Shown: in pieces, positions 26,747 to 36,780 of the stretch
Position numbering within the stretch: position 1 is the stretch's first letter
How the letters are laid out: each line of letters starts with the position of its first letter
Assembly: GCF_030657335.1 (NCBI RefSeq)
Contig: NZ_CP131039.1
Location: forward strand, 1,054,001 to 1,118,000
From: Croceibacterium aestuarii
GTDB taxonomy: Bacteria; Pseudomonadota; Alphaproteobacteria; Sphingomonadales; Sphingomonadaceae
Reading direction: 5' to 3'
DNA: 64,000 bases
The notes under the pieces: generated by a model
Seen by the model: the letters and a program-made list of their open reading frames with translations, nothing else
The model's database searches: none
What the model was told of the DNA's origin: nothing
Program-made: the position numbers and the translations under genes

Positions 26747-27676
26747 ATGAGCGAGCAACCGAGCGGCTGGGAAGGGCGTGTCGCCTTCATCACCGGGGCG
26801 GTCACGGGTATCGGGCTGGGCACGGCGCAGGCCTTCGCCGACGCGGGCATGAAGCTGGCGCTGAGCTATCGCAACGAGGACGACAGGGCAGCGACCGAGG
26901 CGTGGTTCGAGAGCAAGGGTTACGACCAGCCGCTCTACCTCAAGCTCGACGTGACCGACCGCGCGCGCTTTGCCGAAGTCGCCGACGAGGTGGTCGACCG
27001 CTATGGCGAGGCCCACGTGCTGGTGAACAATGCCGGAGTCTCGGTGTTCGGGCCGACCGACGAGGCCACCTACGACGACTACGACTGGATCATGGGCGTC
27101 AACTTCGGCGGAGTGGTCAACGGGCTTGTCAGTTTCCTGCCAAAGATCAAGGCGAGCAGCGGCCGTCGCCACGTCACCAACGTTGCCAGCATGGCCGCCT
27201 TCCTGCCGGGGCCGCAGGCGGGCATCTACACGGCCAGCAAGTTCGCCGTTCGCGGGCTGACCGAAAGCCTGCGCTACAACCTCGTGCCGCAGGGAATCGG
27301 CTGCTCGCTATGTTGTCCGGCGCTGACCCGCACCAACGCCTGGACCAGCGCGCTCAAGCGCCCCGACAGCTTCAAGGACACTGGCTTTGCCGAGGCGCGC
27401 GAGGGCGAACTCAAGCAGTTCGGCACGGCTTTCGAAGAGGGCATGGATCCTTATGTCGTCGGCTCGAAAATCCTGAAGGGAATGACCAACCAGGACGGCC
27501 TCATCCTGACTCACCCCGAGCACGGTCCCGACTTCGAGGAAATCCACGAAAAGCTCATGGCTGCACTGCCGATCGAAGAGGCGCCTCCGGGCCGGCTGCG
27601 GATCGAGGAGCTGCGCCGCAAGGCCATGCGCGACGCCGAAGCGGGCCTCAAGATGAAGATGGACGACCTGACCTAG
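26747..27676 (+). CDS. LigD/LigL/LigN-like C-alpha-dehydrogenase (SDR)
   Basis: 309 residues, SDR fold: TGAVTGIGLG cofactor loop, NNAG, and YTASK catalytic site. Beyond the generic motifs, YDDYDWIMGVNFGGVVNGLV closely follows the C-alpha-dehydrogenases LigD, LigL and LigN of SYK-6, which oxidise the benzylic alcohol of beta-aryl ether dimers with NAD before LigF/LigE cleavage. Length also fits. Which stereoisomer it uses cannot be read. It starts the plus-strand transcript facing the decarboxylase operon; the dienelactone hydrolase-like gene follows 54 nt later. Confidence 0.75.
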   Translation: MSEQPSGWEGRVAFITGAVTGIGLGTAQAFADAGMKLALSYRNEDDRAATEAWFESKGYDQPLYLKLDVTDRARFAEVADEVVDRYGEAHVLVNNAGVSVFGPTDEATYDDYDWIMGVNFGGVVNGLVSFLPKIKASSGRRHVTNVASMAAFLPGPQAGIYTASKFAVRGLTESLRYNLVPQGIGCSLCCPALTRTNAWTSALKRPDSFKDTGFAEAREGELKQFGTAFEEGMDPYVVGSKILKGMTNQDGLILTHPEHGPDFEEIHEKLMAALPIEEAPPGRLRIEELRRKAMRDAEAGLKMKMDDLT

Positions 27677-27730
27677 ACTCGCGCCCGGCTTGCGCTATCC
27701 TCGCCGCGAAACGGGTAGAGGAGACAGGCG

Positions 27731-28606
27731 ATGTGTGAACTCGATCAACTCGACGCAATGGGCCCGAAGCGCGGCCTCAGCCGCCGCCAGTTCACGGCGA
27801 TGGGGGCGGCCGGCGTGGCCGCGGCTGCCTGCGCGCCGACCGGCGGCGTGAAGGCGCAGGACGGGCTGGTCGAAAACATGGTCACCTTCGATGCGCCTGG
27901 CGGCACGATGGACGGCTTCTTCGTTCACCCGGCGCAGGGCAAGCATCCCGGTGTAATCATGTGGCCCGACATCGCCGGCCTGCGCGATGCCAAGAAGGCC
28001 ATGGCGCGGCGGCTCGCCGATGCCGGCTATGCGGTCTTCGTAGCCAATCCCTATTACCGAAGCGTCGCGGGCGAGCAATTTGCCGACTTCGAGGCTTTCC
28101 GCGCCGCCGATGGCTTTAAGAAGGTCGGGCCGTGGATGGCCAAGAACACGCCCGACGCCGCCATGGAAACTGCCAAGGCGGTGGTTGCTTGGCTCGACGC
28201 GCAGGACGCCGTCGATACCGCCAAGGGCGTCGGCAACCAGGGTTACTGCATGACTGGCGGATGGACCATCATGACCGCGGCGGCCGTGCCGGAGCGGGTC
28301 AAGGCCGCCTGCAGCTTCCACGGTGCAGGTCTGGTGAGCGACGAACCGCATGCGCCGGTCAACTTGCTCGACGACATGGCGGCGGACTCCAAGGCGCTCA
28401 TCTGCATCGCCAAGAACGACGACGCGCGCGCGCCGACCGACAAGGAAAAGCTGAAGGAAGCCGGCGAGAAGGCGGCCGCCGAGGTCTCGGTCGAAGTGTA
28501 CGGCGGCGATCATGGTTGGACCGTGCTCGACAGCCCGGTCTACGATCGGGCCGAGGCGGAGCGCGCCTGGGCCAACATGCTGGAGACCTACAAGACCTTC
28601 CTCTGA
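27731..28606 (+). CDS. Tat-exported dienelactone-hydrolase-family protein
   Basis: 291 residues. Twin-arginine motif (LSRRQFTAMG) with a following AAAC that could be a lipobox, so exported and possibly lipid-anchored. Hydrolase domain with the Cys nucleophile in GNQGYCMTGG, typical of dienelactone hydrolases (Cys-Asp-His triad; His in GGDHGWTV). An exported dienelactone hydrolase would act on an extracytoplasmic ester or lactone. A strong hairpin lies 70 nt downstream. Confidence 0.85.
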   Translation: MCELDQLDAMGPKRGLSRRQFTAMGAAGVAAAACAPTGGVKAQDGLVENMVTFDAPGGTMDGFFVHPAQGKHPGVIMWPDIAGLRDAKKAMARRLADAGYAVFVANPYYRSVAGEQFADFEAFRAADGFKKVGPWMAKNTPDAAMETAKAVVAWLDAQDAVDTAKGVGNQGYCMTGGWTIMTAAAVPERVKAACSFHGAGLVSDEPHAPVNLLDDMAADSKALICIAKNDDARAPTDKEKLKEAGEKAAAEVSVEVYGGDHGWTVLDSPVYDRAEAERAWANMLETYKTFL

Positions 28607-28675
28607 GCGCTCGCAGTGCCGCAGGCGCGGCTGTCTACGGCACTGACCACCCCGAAACCAAGCCCGGACGCAAAA

Positions 28676-28700
28676 GGGGCGGCCCTTTCAGGGCCGCCCC
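28676..28700. terminator. GC-rich hairpin terminator
   Basis: Perfect 11-bp stem GGGGCGGCCCT / AGGGCCGCCCC with a 3-nt loop. A-run on the left gives a U-run on the minus strand, so it is best read as bidirectional, or as a terminator for the convergent hydrolase gene ending at 28892. The remaining bases to 28891 show nothing else I can support. Confidence 0.75.
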
Positions 28701-28891
28701 GCTTGAAATCGTGCGATCGGCCACCGAGGGGCCGGAACCGAGGGACCTATTGGCCCCGAGCCTCCGGTGACAGGGCGAGAATCGTGCGGCGCTGGTTAAA
28801 ACCGCCATACCATTCATGGTTACCATGGGGTTACCCATCGATTCGCGCGGCTGGAGCGCGAAAGCGGGGTGAAACGAATCTCCCGCCTCTC

Positions 28892-29830
28892 TTAGAGTCC
28901 GTTCTTGCGCTCGATGGTCACGTCCGAATCGCGGCACCATTTGCCCTGCGGGCAAGCAAAGGCGGCCTTTGCCGCAGAGTCGCCGCGCAACTGCCAAAGC
29001 AGCCAGTCCACTACGATCGCCGCCCCCTTGCCGCCGTTCGGCTGGTTATAGGTGCCGCCGTGGCCGGTCGGGATGTTGACGAGCATCGCCGGGACGTTTT
29101 CGATCCGGGCGAAGTCGTCGGTGCCGTTGCCATAGGCGATGTCGCTCGGTCCGCCGAGGAGATAGAGCACCGGGGAATGCAGCACTCTGAGCTGGTCCTT
29201 CGACATGTTCATTTCCATGAACGGGCTGGGCTCCGAGAAGATGCCGCTGTTCTGCACGATCATCGTGTCGACCCGCGGATCGTCCGCCAGCCGAAGAGCC
29301 TGGATGCCGCCGCAGCTATAGCCGGCCAGTGCGATCGCATCGGGGTCGATGAGGCCAACGTAACGGCTGCCCGAGCGGCCGTTCTCGGCCATCGCCCAGT
29401 CGAGTGCATAGGCTAGGTCGGTCGCGCTGGTCGGCGAATCGGTCGAATCCTTGGGCCGAACGGCCGTGCGCGCGACCTTCGCGTTGGGACCGCTCTGCCA
29501 GGTGCCCGGCGCTATGGCGAGGAACCCGTGGCTGGCGATCTCGGCCAATTGCTGCCGGGCGCTGGTCGCGTCCGCGGCGCAGGCGCCGTTACCCCACACG
29601 AACACGCCGAGCTTCTCCGAGGAAAACGGCGTCAGGTCCGCGGGGCGATAGACCACGTACCCAGGCAGGTCGGGATCGATTTCCATGATTGCGGGGTAAG
29701 GGCCGGTTCCAGGCGTGTCCGGCACCTTGTCCGCCGCGGCCATCATTTTCGCGGCGTCCGATTGCGGCCCCGTAGCGCAGCCGCCGGCGGCAAGGACCAG
29801 TGCGGCGCCGAGTGCGAGGCGTTTCAGCAT
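28892..29830 (-). CDS. Lipoprotein alpha/beta hydrolase
   Basis: 312 residues. Lipobox LAAGGC at residues 13-18 marks a lipoprotein. Hydrolase domain with nucleophile elbow GYSCGG (Ser), and NGACAADATSARQQLAEIASHG resembling the oxyanion region of platelet-activating-factor acetylhydrolase-like esterases; TGHGGTYNQPNGGKG provides the His. Start has GGGAGGG 8 nt upstream. Substrate unknown. Confidence 0.8.
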   Translation of the reverse strand: MLKRLALGAALVLAAGGCATGPQSDAAKMMAAADKVPDTPGTGPYPAIMEIDPDLPGYVVYRPADLTPFSSEKLGVFVWGNGACAADATSARQQLAEIASHGFLAIAPGTWQSGPNAKVARTAVRPKDSTDSPTSATDLAYALDWAMAENGRSGSRYVGLIDPDAIALAGYSCGGIQALRLADDPRVDTMIVQNSGIFSEPSPFMEMNMSKDQLRVLHSPVLYLLGGPSDIAYGNGTDDFARIENVPAMLVNIPTGHGGTYNQPNGGKGAAIVVDWLLWQLRGDSAAKAAFACPQGKWCRDSDVTIERKNGL

Positions 29831-29852
29831 CGTTTTCCCTCCCAGGTTCGGC

Positions 29853-30656
29853 TCATTCGTACCAGTAGCACGTGCCGCGCATTTCCAGGCTCACGCGCGG
29901 CGGGGCATCGGGCCCGGCGAGCGGATTGTCGAAGGCCCCGTGCGGCATCAGCTGGGCGCGCGCCGGGTCGCTTTCGCTGGTCTTGAAAACGATCGCCTCG
30001 TCGGGCCGCATGTCGGAATAGTAGAACCACTCGTGCGTCGGATTGGCGGCCAGCAGGTAGTTGCCGAAGCTCCATTCGGGGCTCCCGTCGAGCGGGTCGA
30101 AAATCGCGTCGCACTCTATGAGGTCCTCCTCGGCGACGCTGGGGTAGGCGCACAGGCCGAGCGGCACGTCCTGCGTCCCGCCGGCGAGCGAGCGCCACAC
30201 GTTATACTGGGCGCTGCGGACCGGCGTCTTGCCCTCCGGCGCACCGCGGTCGCGCATCGCCCTAGCGGCCTCCTTCGACATGTCGACATGGACGAAGCGC
30301 GCCGGATGCGAATTGTCGTGTTCGGCATTGGCGCCGCTCTTTTCGGAGAAGCGCAGAATGCCCATCGGCGTCATCACCACTTCGTCGCATCCCGTCAATC
30401 GCTCGAGCAAGTCGGCTATCTCGCTGCGGTGCACATTGGCCACCTGATCGAGATCGGTCAGGTCGGCCACCGCGCTCTTGTGCTCCACCAGCGCGAAACC
30501 CTCACGGTCGAGACCGGCATCGATGTCGCGCGCGTCGCGGATCGTCACCTCTGCCGGCTTCAGCGGCACGAAGTCCTTCTCGTGCGCGTTGGCGTAGAAG
30601 TACGGCTTCTGCTCGGTGCGTTCGGAATATCCGATCGCCGCCTTCACGTCTTTCAT
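29853..30656 (-). CDS. CmcJ/NvfI (AsaB)-family oxidoreductase-like protein
   Basis: 267 residues. The pattern of HNRSEI-like LTDLDQVANVHRSE, FVHVDMSKEAARAM, NVWRSL and a late YYSDMRPDEAIVFKT is that of the fungal/bacterial CmcJ-AsaB-NvfI family, distant 2-oxoglutarate/Fe(II) enzymes, some of them isomerases. The HxD pair in VHVD may bind iron. ATG at 30656 overlaps the aldo/keto reductase stop (ATGA), indicating coupling. Substrate unknown. Confidence 0.7.
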   Translation of the reverse strand: MKDVKAAIGYSERTEQKPYFYANAHEKDFVPLKPAEVTIRDARDIDAGLDREGFALVEHKSAVADLTDLDQVANVHRSEIADLLERLTGCDEVVMTPMGILRFSEKSGANAEHDNSHPARFVHVDMSKEAARAMRDRGAPEGKTPVRSAQYNVWRSLAGGTQDVPLGLCAYPSVAEEDLIECDAIFDPLDGSPEWSFGNYLLAANPTHEWFYYSDMRPDEAIVFKTSESDPARAQLMPHGAFDNPLAGPDAPPRVSLEMRGTCYWYE

Positions 30657-31645
30657 GCGTCCTCGAACTCCTCGGTGTCGATCGTCGGCCTGATCGCTTC
30701 GTGATAGCGATGCCCGCGCACCGTGTCGTGATTGATAATGCACCCGGCCTCCGCGATCGCCTCGGCGGGTATCGCCAGGTCGGCGGCGGCATAGTTTTCT
30801 TCGAGGTGCGCGACGCTTGTCGTGCCCGGAATGACGTGACAGTTGCTGCCCTGCTCGAGCACCCAGCGGAGCGCCAGCTGCGCCGGGGTCACGCCGTGAT
30901 CCGCAGCGAGTGCGGCGAGCCGCTCGACGAGCTTGAGGTTGTGCGGCCAGTTGTCGGCGTCGAATCGCGGCATCTTGGTGCGCAGATCCTTGTCCTCCAG
31001 CCTCGATGGGTCCTTGAGAACGCCGCCAAATGCGCCGCGGCCGGTCGGGCTGAAGGCAACCAGGGCGATGCCGAGTTCCTTCGTCGCCTCGAGCACTCCT
31101 ATCTCGACGTTGCGGGTCCATAGCGAGTATTCTGGCTGCACCGCAGCCATGGGATGCACCGCGTGCGCTTCGCGCAGATGCCCCGCGCTCCACTCGCTGA
31201 CCCCGTAAGCGCCGATCTTGCCCGCCTCGATCGCCCGGACCATCGCGCCGACGCTGTCGGCGATCGGGACTTTGGGATCGAAGCGGTGCATGTAGAAGAG
31301 GTCGATGTGATCGGTGCCGAGCCGCTCGAGGCTCGCATCGAGCGAAGCGGCGATCGCAGCCGGGCTGCAATCGACACCGCGTTTCGCCCCATCGACGACG
31401 ATACCGACCTTGCTGGCAAGGAAGAACTCCCGGCGCCGGTGCATCACCGCCTTCTTCAGCAGAGTCTCGTTCTTGCCGCCGCCGTAGATGTTGGCGGTGT
31501 CGAGGTGGTTGTAGCCGATGTCGAGCGCGCGGTTCAGCAGCGCGATGCAGCCGTCTTCGCCGGGCGGGGTGCCGTACGCCCAGGACAAGTTCATGCAGCC
31601 GAGTCCGACAGGGTGAAGCGGTCGTCCGGCGATCGTGCGCTGCAT
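30653..31645 (-). CDS. Aldo/keto reductase
   Basis: 330 residues, (beta/alpha)8 barrel. Catalytic Asp-Tyr appear in HLDTANIYGGGKNE, Lys in FFLASKVG and His in LFYMHRFD. Close to the AKR family acting on aldehydes and quinone-like carbonyls (YajO/Tas group). The ATG at 31645 has AGGAA upstream; the frame continues upstream without a convincing start. It is coupled to the CmcJ-family gene. Confidence 0.88.
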   Translation of the reverse strand: MQRTIAGRPLHPVGLGCMNLSWAYGTPPGEDGCIALLNRALDIGYNHLDTANIYGGGKNETLLKKAVMHRRREFFLASKVGIVVDGAKRGVDCSPAAIAASLDASLERLGTDHIDLFYMHRFDPKVPIADSVGAMVRAIEAGKIGAYGVSEWSAGHLREAHAVHPMAAVQPEYSLWTRNVEIGVLEATKELGIALVAFSPTGRGAFGGVLKDPSRLEDKDLRTKMPRFDADNWPHNLKLVERLAALAADHGVTPAQLALRWVLEQGSNCHVIPGTTSVAHLEENYAAADLAIPAEAIAEAGCIINHDTVRGHRYHEAIRPTIDTEEFEDA

Positions 31646-31662
31646 GTTCGATAATTCCTTCG

Positions 31663-32031
31663 TCAGTGGAGTGAAAAGCTCGTCCCGACCCACCGATAGA
31701 AGTCGTCCTGCACCGAGTTCAAGCCCTGCGCCGAACGCATGTAGCCCTCGACGTCGTCGTCGATCGACTGCAGACGCCATTTCGCCTGATGGTCCGCCAG
31801 GGCCTGGCGCAAGGCGAAGAAGCGCGCGGAAAAATCGTCCCTCAGCGCCGGATCGGTCTGCAGCCGTTCGTCGGTCTTCACGTCCTGCAAGATTTCGAGC
31901 ATGAGCATCGCATAGCGGCTGCGCAGCCTGACGATCTCGTTCTTGCCATCGGCGTCGCCGGCTTCGGCGAGCGCGCGCATCTTGCGATACATCGTCTCGG
32001 CTTCGGCCAGCGTGGAATCCAGCTTCCCCAT
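31663..32031 (-). CDS. Helical protein of unknown function, 122 residues
   Basis: All predicted alpha-helical and charged: MGKLDSTLAEAETMYRKM, EIVRLRSRYAMLMLEILQDV, FFALRQALADHQAKWRLQ. No signal peptide, no known domain recognised. GGGGAGAGGG precedes the ATG, so it is well expressed by appearance. Sits 17 nt before the aldo/keto reductase and 77 nt after ligC, in the same direction, so it may be part of the lig operon transcript. Confidence 0.6.
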   Translation of the reverse strand: MGKLDSTLAEAETMYRKMRALAEAGDADGKNEIVRLRSRYAMLMLEILQDVKTDERLQTDPALRDDFSARFFALRQALADHQAKWRLQSIDDDVEGYMRSAQGLNSVQDDFYRWVGTSFSLH

Positions 32032-32108
32032 CGGTCCCTCTCCCCTGATCGACCCCCTTTTCGGAGGTTCTCTCCCGCTATTATGCGGGAATCAAGGTTG
32101 GGAAATGG

Positions 32109-33068
32109 TTACGACCATCCATCCTGCGCTTCGAGGCTCGCCGCCAGCTCGCCGATGACCCGGTAGCAATCCAGCACCTGCGAAACGGAGGAATTGGGTT
32201 CGCGCCCTTCGCGGATCGCGGCGATAAACTCGCGGTCTTGCAGTTCGATGCCGTTGTTTGACACCGCTACGCCGGAAAGGTCGATCGGCTCCTCGCGCCC
32301 GGTGACGAGATCGTCGTAGCGGGCGATATAGGTCGCGGTGTCGCCGATGTAACGGAAGAAGGTGCCGAGAGGCCCGTCGTTGTTGAAGGACAGCGCGAGC
32401 GTGAGGATCTGCCCCGCTTCGGTCTTGAGCTGGATCGACATGTCCATGGCAATGCCGAGTTCCGGATGGCGCGGGCCCTGGATCGCGTTGGCGGTGATGA
32501 CCTTGCTACCGGTCATGTACTGGAAGATGTCGATGGAGTGCGCCGAGTGATGCCACAGCAGGTGGTCGGTCCAGCTCCGCGGCTCGCCCTTGGCGTTCAT
32601 GTTCTTGCGGCGGAAGAAGAAGGTCTCGATGTCCATCGCCTGGATGGTGAACTCGCCCGCGTCGATCCTGTTCTTCACATACTGGTGGCTCGGGTTGAAG
32701 CGGCGGGTGTGGCCGACCATGCAGACGAGCCCGGTTTCCTTCTGCTTGGCCTCGACGGCCTGAGCGTCGGCCCAGCTGTCGGACAGCGGTATCTCGACCT
32801 GCACATGCTTGCCCGCGTCCATGCACTGGATCGCCTGTTCGGCGTGCATCTGGGTCGGCGTGCACAGGATCACCGCATCGACGTCGTCGCGCTCGAGCGC
32901 TTCGGCAAGGTCGGTGCCCGAATGCTTCGCGCCGTATTTCTTTGCCACGTCGGCCGCCTGTTCGGCGCGGCGCGAGATGATCGAGGTGATTTCCACCCCG
33001 TCGATGTTCTTGAGGCCGTCGAGGTGCTTTTCGCCGAAGGCGCCGGCGCCGGCGAGTGCGATACGCAT
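32109..33068 (-). CDS. ligC: 4-carboxy-2-hydroxymuconate-6-semialdehyde dehydrogenase
   Basis: 319 residues, Gfo/Idh/MocA fold with AGAGAFGEKHLDGLKNIDG at the N-terminus. Oxidises the LigAB ring-cleavage product (as hemiacetal) with NADP to 2-pyrone-4,6-dicarboxylate. HTRRFNPSHQY, RRKNMNAKGEPRSW and NNDGPLGTFFRYI match SYK-6 LigC from memory at very high identity. Last clear lig gene of ligJ-DUF2218-ligA-ligB-ligC, 79 nt after ligB. Confidence 0.95.
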   Translation of the reverse strand: MRIALAGAGAFGEKHLDGLKNIDGVEITSIISRRAEQAADVAKKYGAKHSGTDLAEALERDDVDAVILCTPTQMHAEQAIQCMDAGKHVQVEIPLSDSWADAQAVEAKQKETGLVCMVGHTRRFNPSHQYVKNRIDAGEFTIQAMDIETFFFRRKNMNAKGEPRSWTDHLLWHHSAHSIDIFQYMTGSKVITANAIQGPRHPELGIAMDMSIQLKTEAGQILTLALSFNNDGPLGTFFRYIGDTATYIARYDDLVTGREEPIDLSGVAVSNNGIELQDREFIAAIREGREPNSSVSQVLDCYRVIGELAASLEAQDGWS

Positions 33069-33147
33069 GGGGTGTCTCCTGTAGCGGTCGTCGTTGGCTG
33101 GCCGGGCGCGCGGATCTGCGGCGCCCGACCGGATTTGCGAATGTGGC

Positions 33148-34479
<1,332 letters not shown>

Positions 34480-34483
<4 letters not shown>

Positions 34484-34782
34484 GACTGGTCTTTCCATTC
34501 GTATGCCAGCGGGGCCTCGCGGAAGGCGAAGCGGTCGATGTGGCGTTCGATAACGCCGCGCATGCGTTCGTTTTCTTCCGCGTCTGCCGTGGTCAGCGTG
34601 ATTCCGATCCCGTCCTTGTGCGCGGTCATTACGGCATTGGTGTGCTCGCTGAACGGGAACAGGCCCATCCCGTCTCCCTCGTCGTAGCTGGTGGCGAACT
34701 TGTGGCCCCAGTGACTGACAAGCTGCTGGATGTAGCGCTCGGGCTTCTCGCAGGGTGCAAACCCGGTGGCGGTGGCGCTCAT
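34480..34782 (-). CDS. DUF2218-family protein inserted between ligJ and ligA
   Basis: 100 residues. PERYIQQLVSHWGHKFATSY and DGIGITLTTADAEENERMRGVIERHIDRFAFRE are diagnostic of DUF2218, small proteins of unknown function with a conserved HWxHK and an RFAFRE end. It is joined by ATGA overlaps at both ends (ligJ before, ligA after), so it is translated as part of the PCA operon. In SYK-6, ligJ is followed directly by ligA as I remember, so this is an insertion. Confidence 0.85.
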
Positions 34783-35819
34783 GGACGCTGCTCCTTCAGT
34801 CCTCGTGTGTTGAGGATCGCGTCGAGCCTCGGGTAAACCCGGCGCGCATTGCCCTCGAAGATCATGTGCCGATCGAGGTCGGAGATATCGAGAGCGTCGA
34901 CATAGCGCTTGGTGTCATCGAAATAGTAGCCGGTTTGCGGGTCGATGCCGCGCACCGCTCCCACCATTTCGCTGCCGAACAGGATATTCTTGTTGTCGAT
35001 CACATCGGCCAACAGGTCGATACCCGGCTGATGGTAGACGCAGGTATCGAAGAACACGTTGTTCATCAGGTGCTGTTCGATGTCCGGCTGCTTGAGCATG
35101 TCGGCCAGGCCCCGGTAACGGCCCCAGTGATAGGGCACCGCGCCGCCGCCGTGCGGGATGATGAGCTTGAGGTCGGGGAAACGGCTGAACAGATCGCCCT
35201 GCAGCAATTGCATGAAGGCGACAGTGTCTGCCGCAAGATAGTATCCGCCTGTGGCGTGCATCGCCGGGTTGCAACTGCCCGAGACGTGGATCATCGCCGG
35301 GACGCCGAGGTCGCACATCGCCTCGTAGATCGGGAACCAGTACTCGTCCGTGAGCGGCGGGTGCTGGAAATAGCCGCCGCCCGGATCGGGGTTGAGGTTG
35401 CAGACGACGAAGTTCAACTCCTCGACGCAGCGGCGCAGTTCGCGCACGCTTTCCGACATGTCCGATTTCGGACTCTGCGGGAGCATGCAGCCGCCGATGA
35501 AGGTATCGGGGAAGAGCTGGGTGACGCGGTAGATCAGATCGTTGCAGCGCATCGCCCATTCGCTTGCCACCTTCTGGTCGCCGACATGCGGCGCCATGGC
35601 CGATGCGCGCGGGCTGAAGATGGTGAAGTCGGCTCCGCGTTCCTTGATCAGGCGGAGCTGGTTTGCCTCGATCGTCTCGCGAATCTCGTCGTCGGAGATC
35701 TCAGGGTAGGGCGGCGGCTCGGTGCCGTTTTTGTACGCCGCCTTCTGCTCCTCGCGCCATGCGTCATGGCCCTTGGGGAGCACCGTGTAGTGGCCGTGGC
35801 AGTCGATGATTAGGCTCAT
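34779..35819 (-). CDS. ligJ: 4-oxalomesaconate hydratase
   Basis: 346 residues, amidohydrolase superfamily, zinc enzyme. DCHGHYTVLP, CNPAMHATG, LIIPHGGGAVPYHWGR and FGSEMVGAVRGID (the catalytic Glu replaces the usual Asp) match LigJ. Hydrates 4-oxalomesaconate (after LigU isomerisation) to 4-carboxy-4-hydroxy-2-oxoadipate. ATG overlaps the upstream gene's stop (ATGA) and its own stop overlaps the DUF2218 start. Confidence 0.95.
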   Translation of the reverse strand: MSLIIDCHGHYTVLPKGHDAWREEQKAAYKNGTEPPPYPEISDDEIRETIEANQLRLIKERGADFTIFSPRASAMAPHVGDQKVASEWAMRCNDLIYRVTQLFPDTFIGGCMLPQSPKSDMSESVRELRRCVEELNFVVCNLNPDPGGGYFQHPPLTDEYWFPIYEAMCDLGVPAMIHVSGSCNPAMHATGGYYLAADTVAFMQLLQGDLFSRFPDLKLIIPHGGGAVPYHWGRYRGLADMLKQPDIEQHLMNNVFFDTCVYHQPGIDLLADVIDNKNILFGSEMVGAVRGIDPQTGYYFDDTKRYVDALDISDLDRHMIFEGNARRVYPRLDAILNTRGLKEQRP

Positions 35820-36652
35820 GCCGCTTGGTCTTTCCTTGTTCTGGCGTTCTCACCCGCGCGGCGCTGCAACGCCACCGCGCCTTCGCTCATCACCGGCTCG
35901 ACGCCGAGCCCGGCGAGAGTCTTGCACACTTCTTCCATTTCCGCCGCGCGGCGCAAGCCATGCGTGTCCATTCGCTCGCGGTTGTAGGCGACCTTGTCGG
36001 CCCAGCCGGTGGCTTTCTCGCTCGCGTCGAGCGAGGCCATGACTTCGTCGAACACGCCCGCCGCCTCGGCCGCTGCGGCGCATTCGCTGGTCAGCGCCTC
36101 GAGGCCCTTGACCATGACCGAGCGGATCATCTTGATCGCGCTCGCCCGCCCAACCTCGTCGCCGACAATGCGGGTCTTGCCGAAGCCGAGCGCGTTCAAA
36201 GCCGCTTCCGCGTCTCCGGCGCAGGGCCCCGCCAGCAGCAGCGGCACATCGAGCGCAGCCGGGTCGACCGGGGCCATGACGGCGACGTCGACGTAGCGTC
36301 CGCCCGCGCTCTCGATCGCTTCGGCCGCAGAACGCTTGGTCTGTGGCGCGACTGAGTTCATATCACACCACAGCGTGCCCTCGGGCACCAGCGCAGCATA
36401 GTCCCGCGCGGCCGGAAGGGCGGCATCCGCGGTGACGAGGCAAAGCGCGATGTCGGCGTCCACCAGCGCGGATGCCGGGTCGCCGGCAGCATTGATCCCG
36501 CATTCGGCCATAAGAGCGCGGCGCTCGGGCAGCAGGTCCCAGCCCCTGGCCCGGCCGCTCCAGCCGCCTGCGCGCGCAAAGGTGGAACCAGCCTCGCCGA
36601 AGCCGATCAGCGCCACATGCGGGGGCGTTTGGGGTGGAATCGTTGTTGGCAT
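35816..36652 (-). CDS. NAD(P)-binding 6PGDH-like protein with DUF1932 C-terminus
   Basis: 278 residues. Rossmann N-terminal domain (HVALIGFGEAGSTFARAGG) and a helical C-terminal DUF1932 part (DTHGLRRAAEMEEVCKTLAGLG). Resembles beta-hydroxyacid dehydrogenases; a Lys at SAIKMIRSVMVKGLEAL fits the catalytic site. First gene of the ligJABC operon here. Function in PCA degradation is not known to me; it may act on an enol/keto form of an intermediate. The start at 36652 is 24 nt from a shared operator. Confidence 0.8.
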   Translation of the reverse strand: MPTTIPPQTPPHVALIGFGEAGSTFARAGGWSGRARGWDLLPERRALMAECGINAAGDPASALVDADIALCLVTADAALPAARDYAALVPEGTLWCDMNSVAPQTKRSAAEAIESAGGRYVDVAVMAPVDPAALDVPLLLAGPCAGDAEAALNALGFGKTRIVGDEVGRASAIKMIRSVMVKGLEALTSECAAAAEAAGVFDEVMASLDASEKATGWADKVAYNRERMDTHGLRRAAEMEEVCKTLAGLGVEPVMSEGAVALQRRAGENARTRKDQAA

Positions 36653-36675
36653 CCTCTTCGCGTTCGTCTTACAGA

Positions 36676-36694
36676 CTGTATGTGTTACTTACAA
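36676..36694. promoter_or_regulatory. 19-bp operator in divergent ligJ-operon / ligK-operon promoter
   Basis: CTGTATGT-GTT-ACTTACAA, one mismatch in the arms, same 8-3-8 layout as the sites at 1082, 15172 and 23393. A further half-site, CTTACAG, precedes it and forms TACAG-A-CTGTA with its left arm. Between the two PCA operons, 24 nt from one start and 87 nt from the other, so it can govern both. Confidence 0.65.
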
Positions 36695-36780
36695 GTTTGC
36701 GGACCGGTTCCGAGCACCCTTGACGGAGCCGGGGGAGGCAGTCCACCGCAGCAAAAATTTTGCCCAGGAGAGTCGAGCTT

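Noticed and set aside
29853-31370. Single 505-residue fused protein in this frame
   Set aside because: The upstream part is out-of-frame antisense-free overlap with the aldo/keto reductase gene; the real protein starts at 30656 with an ATGA overlap.
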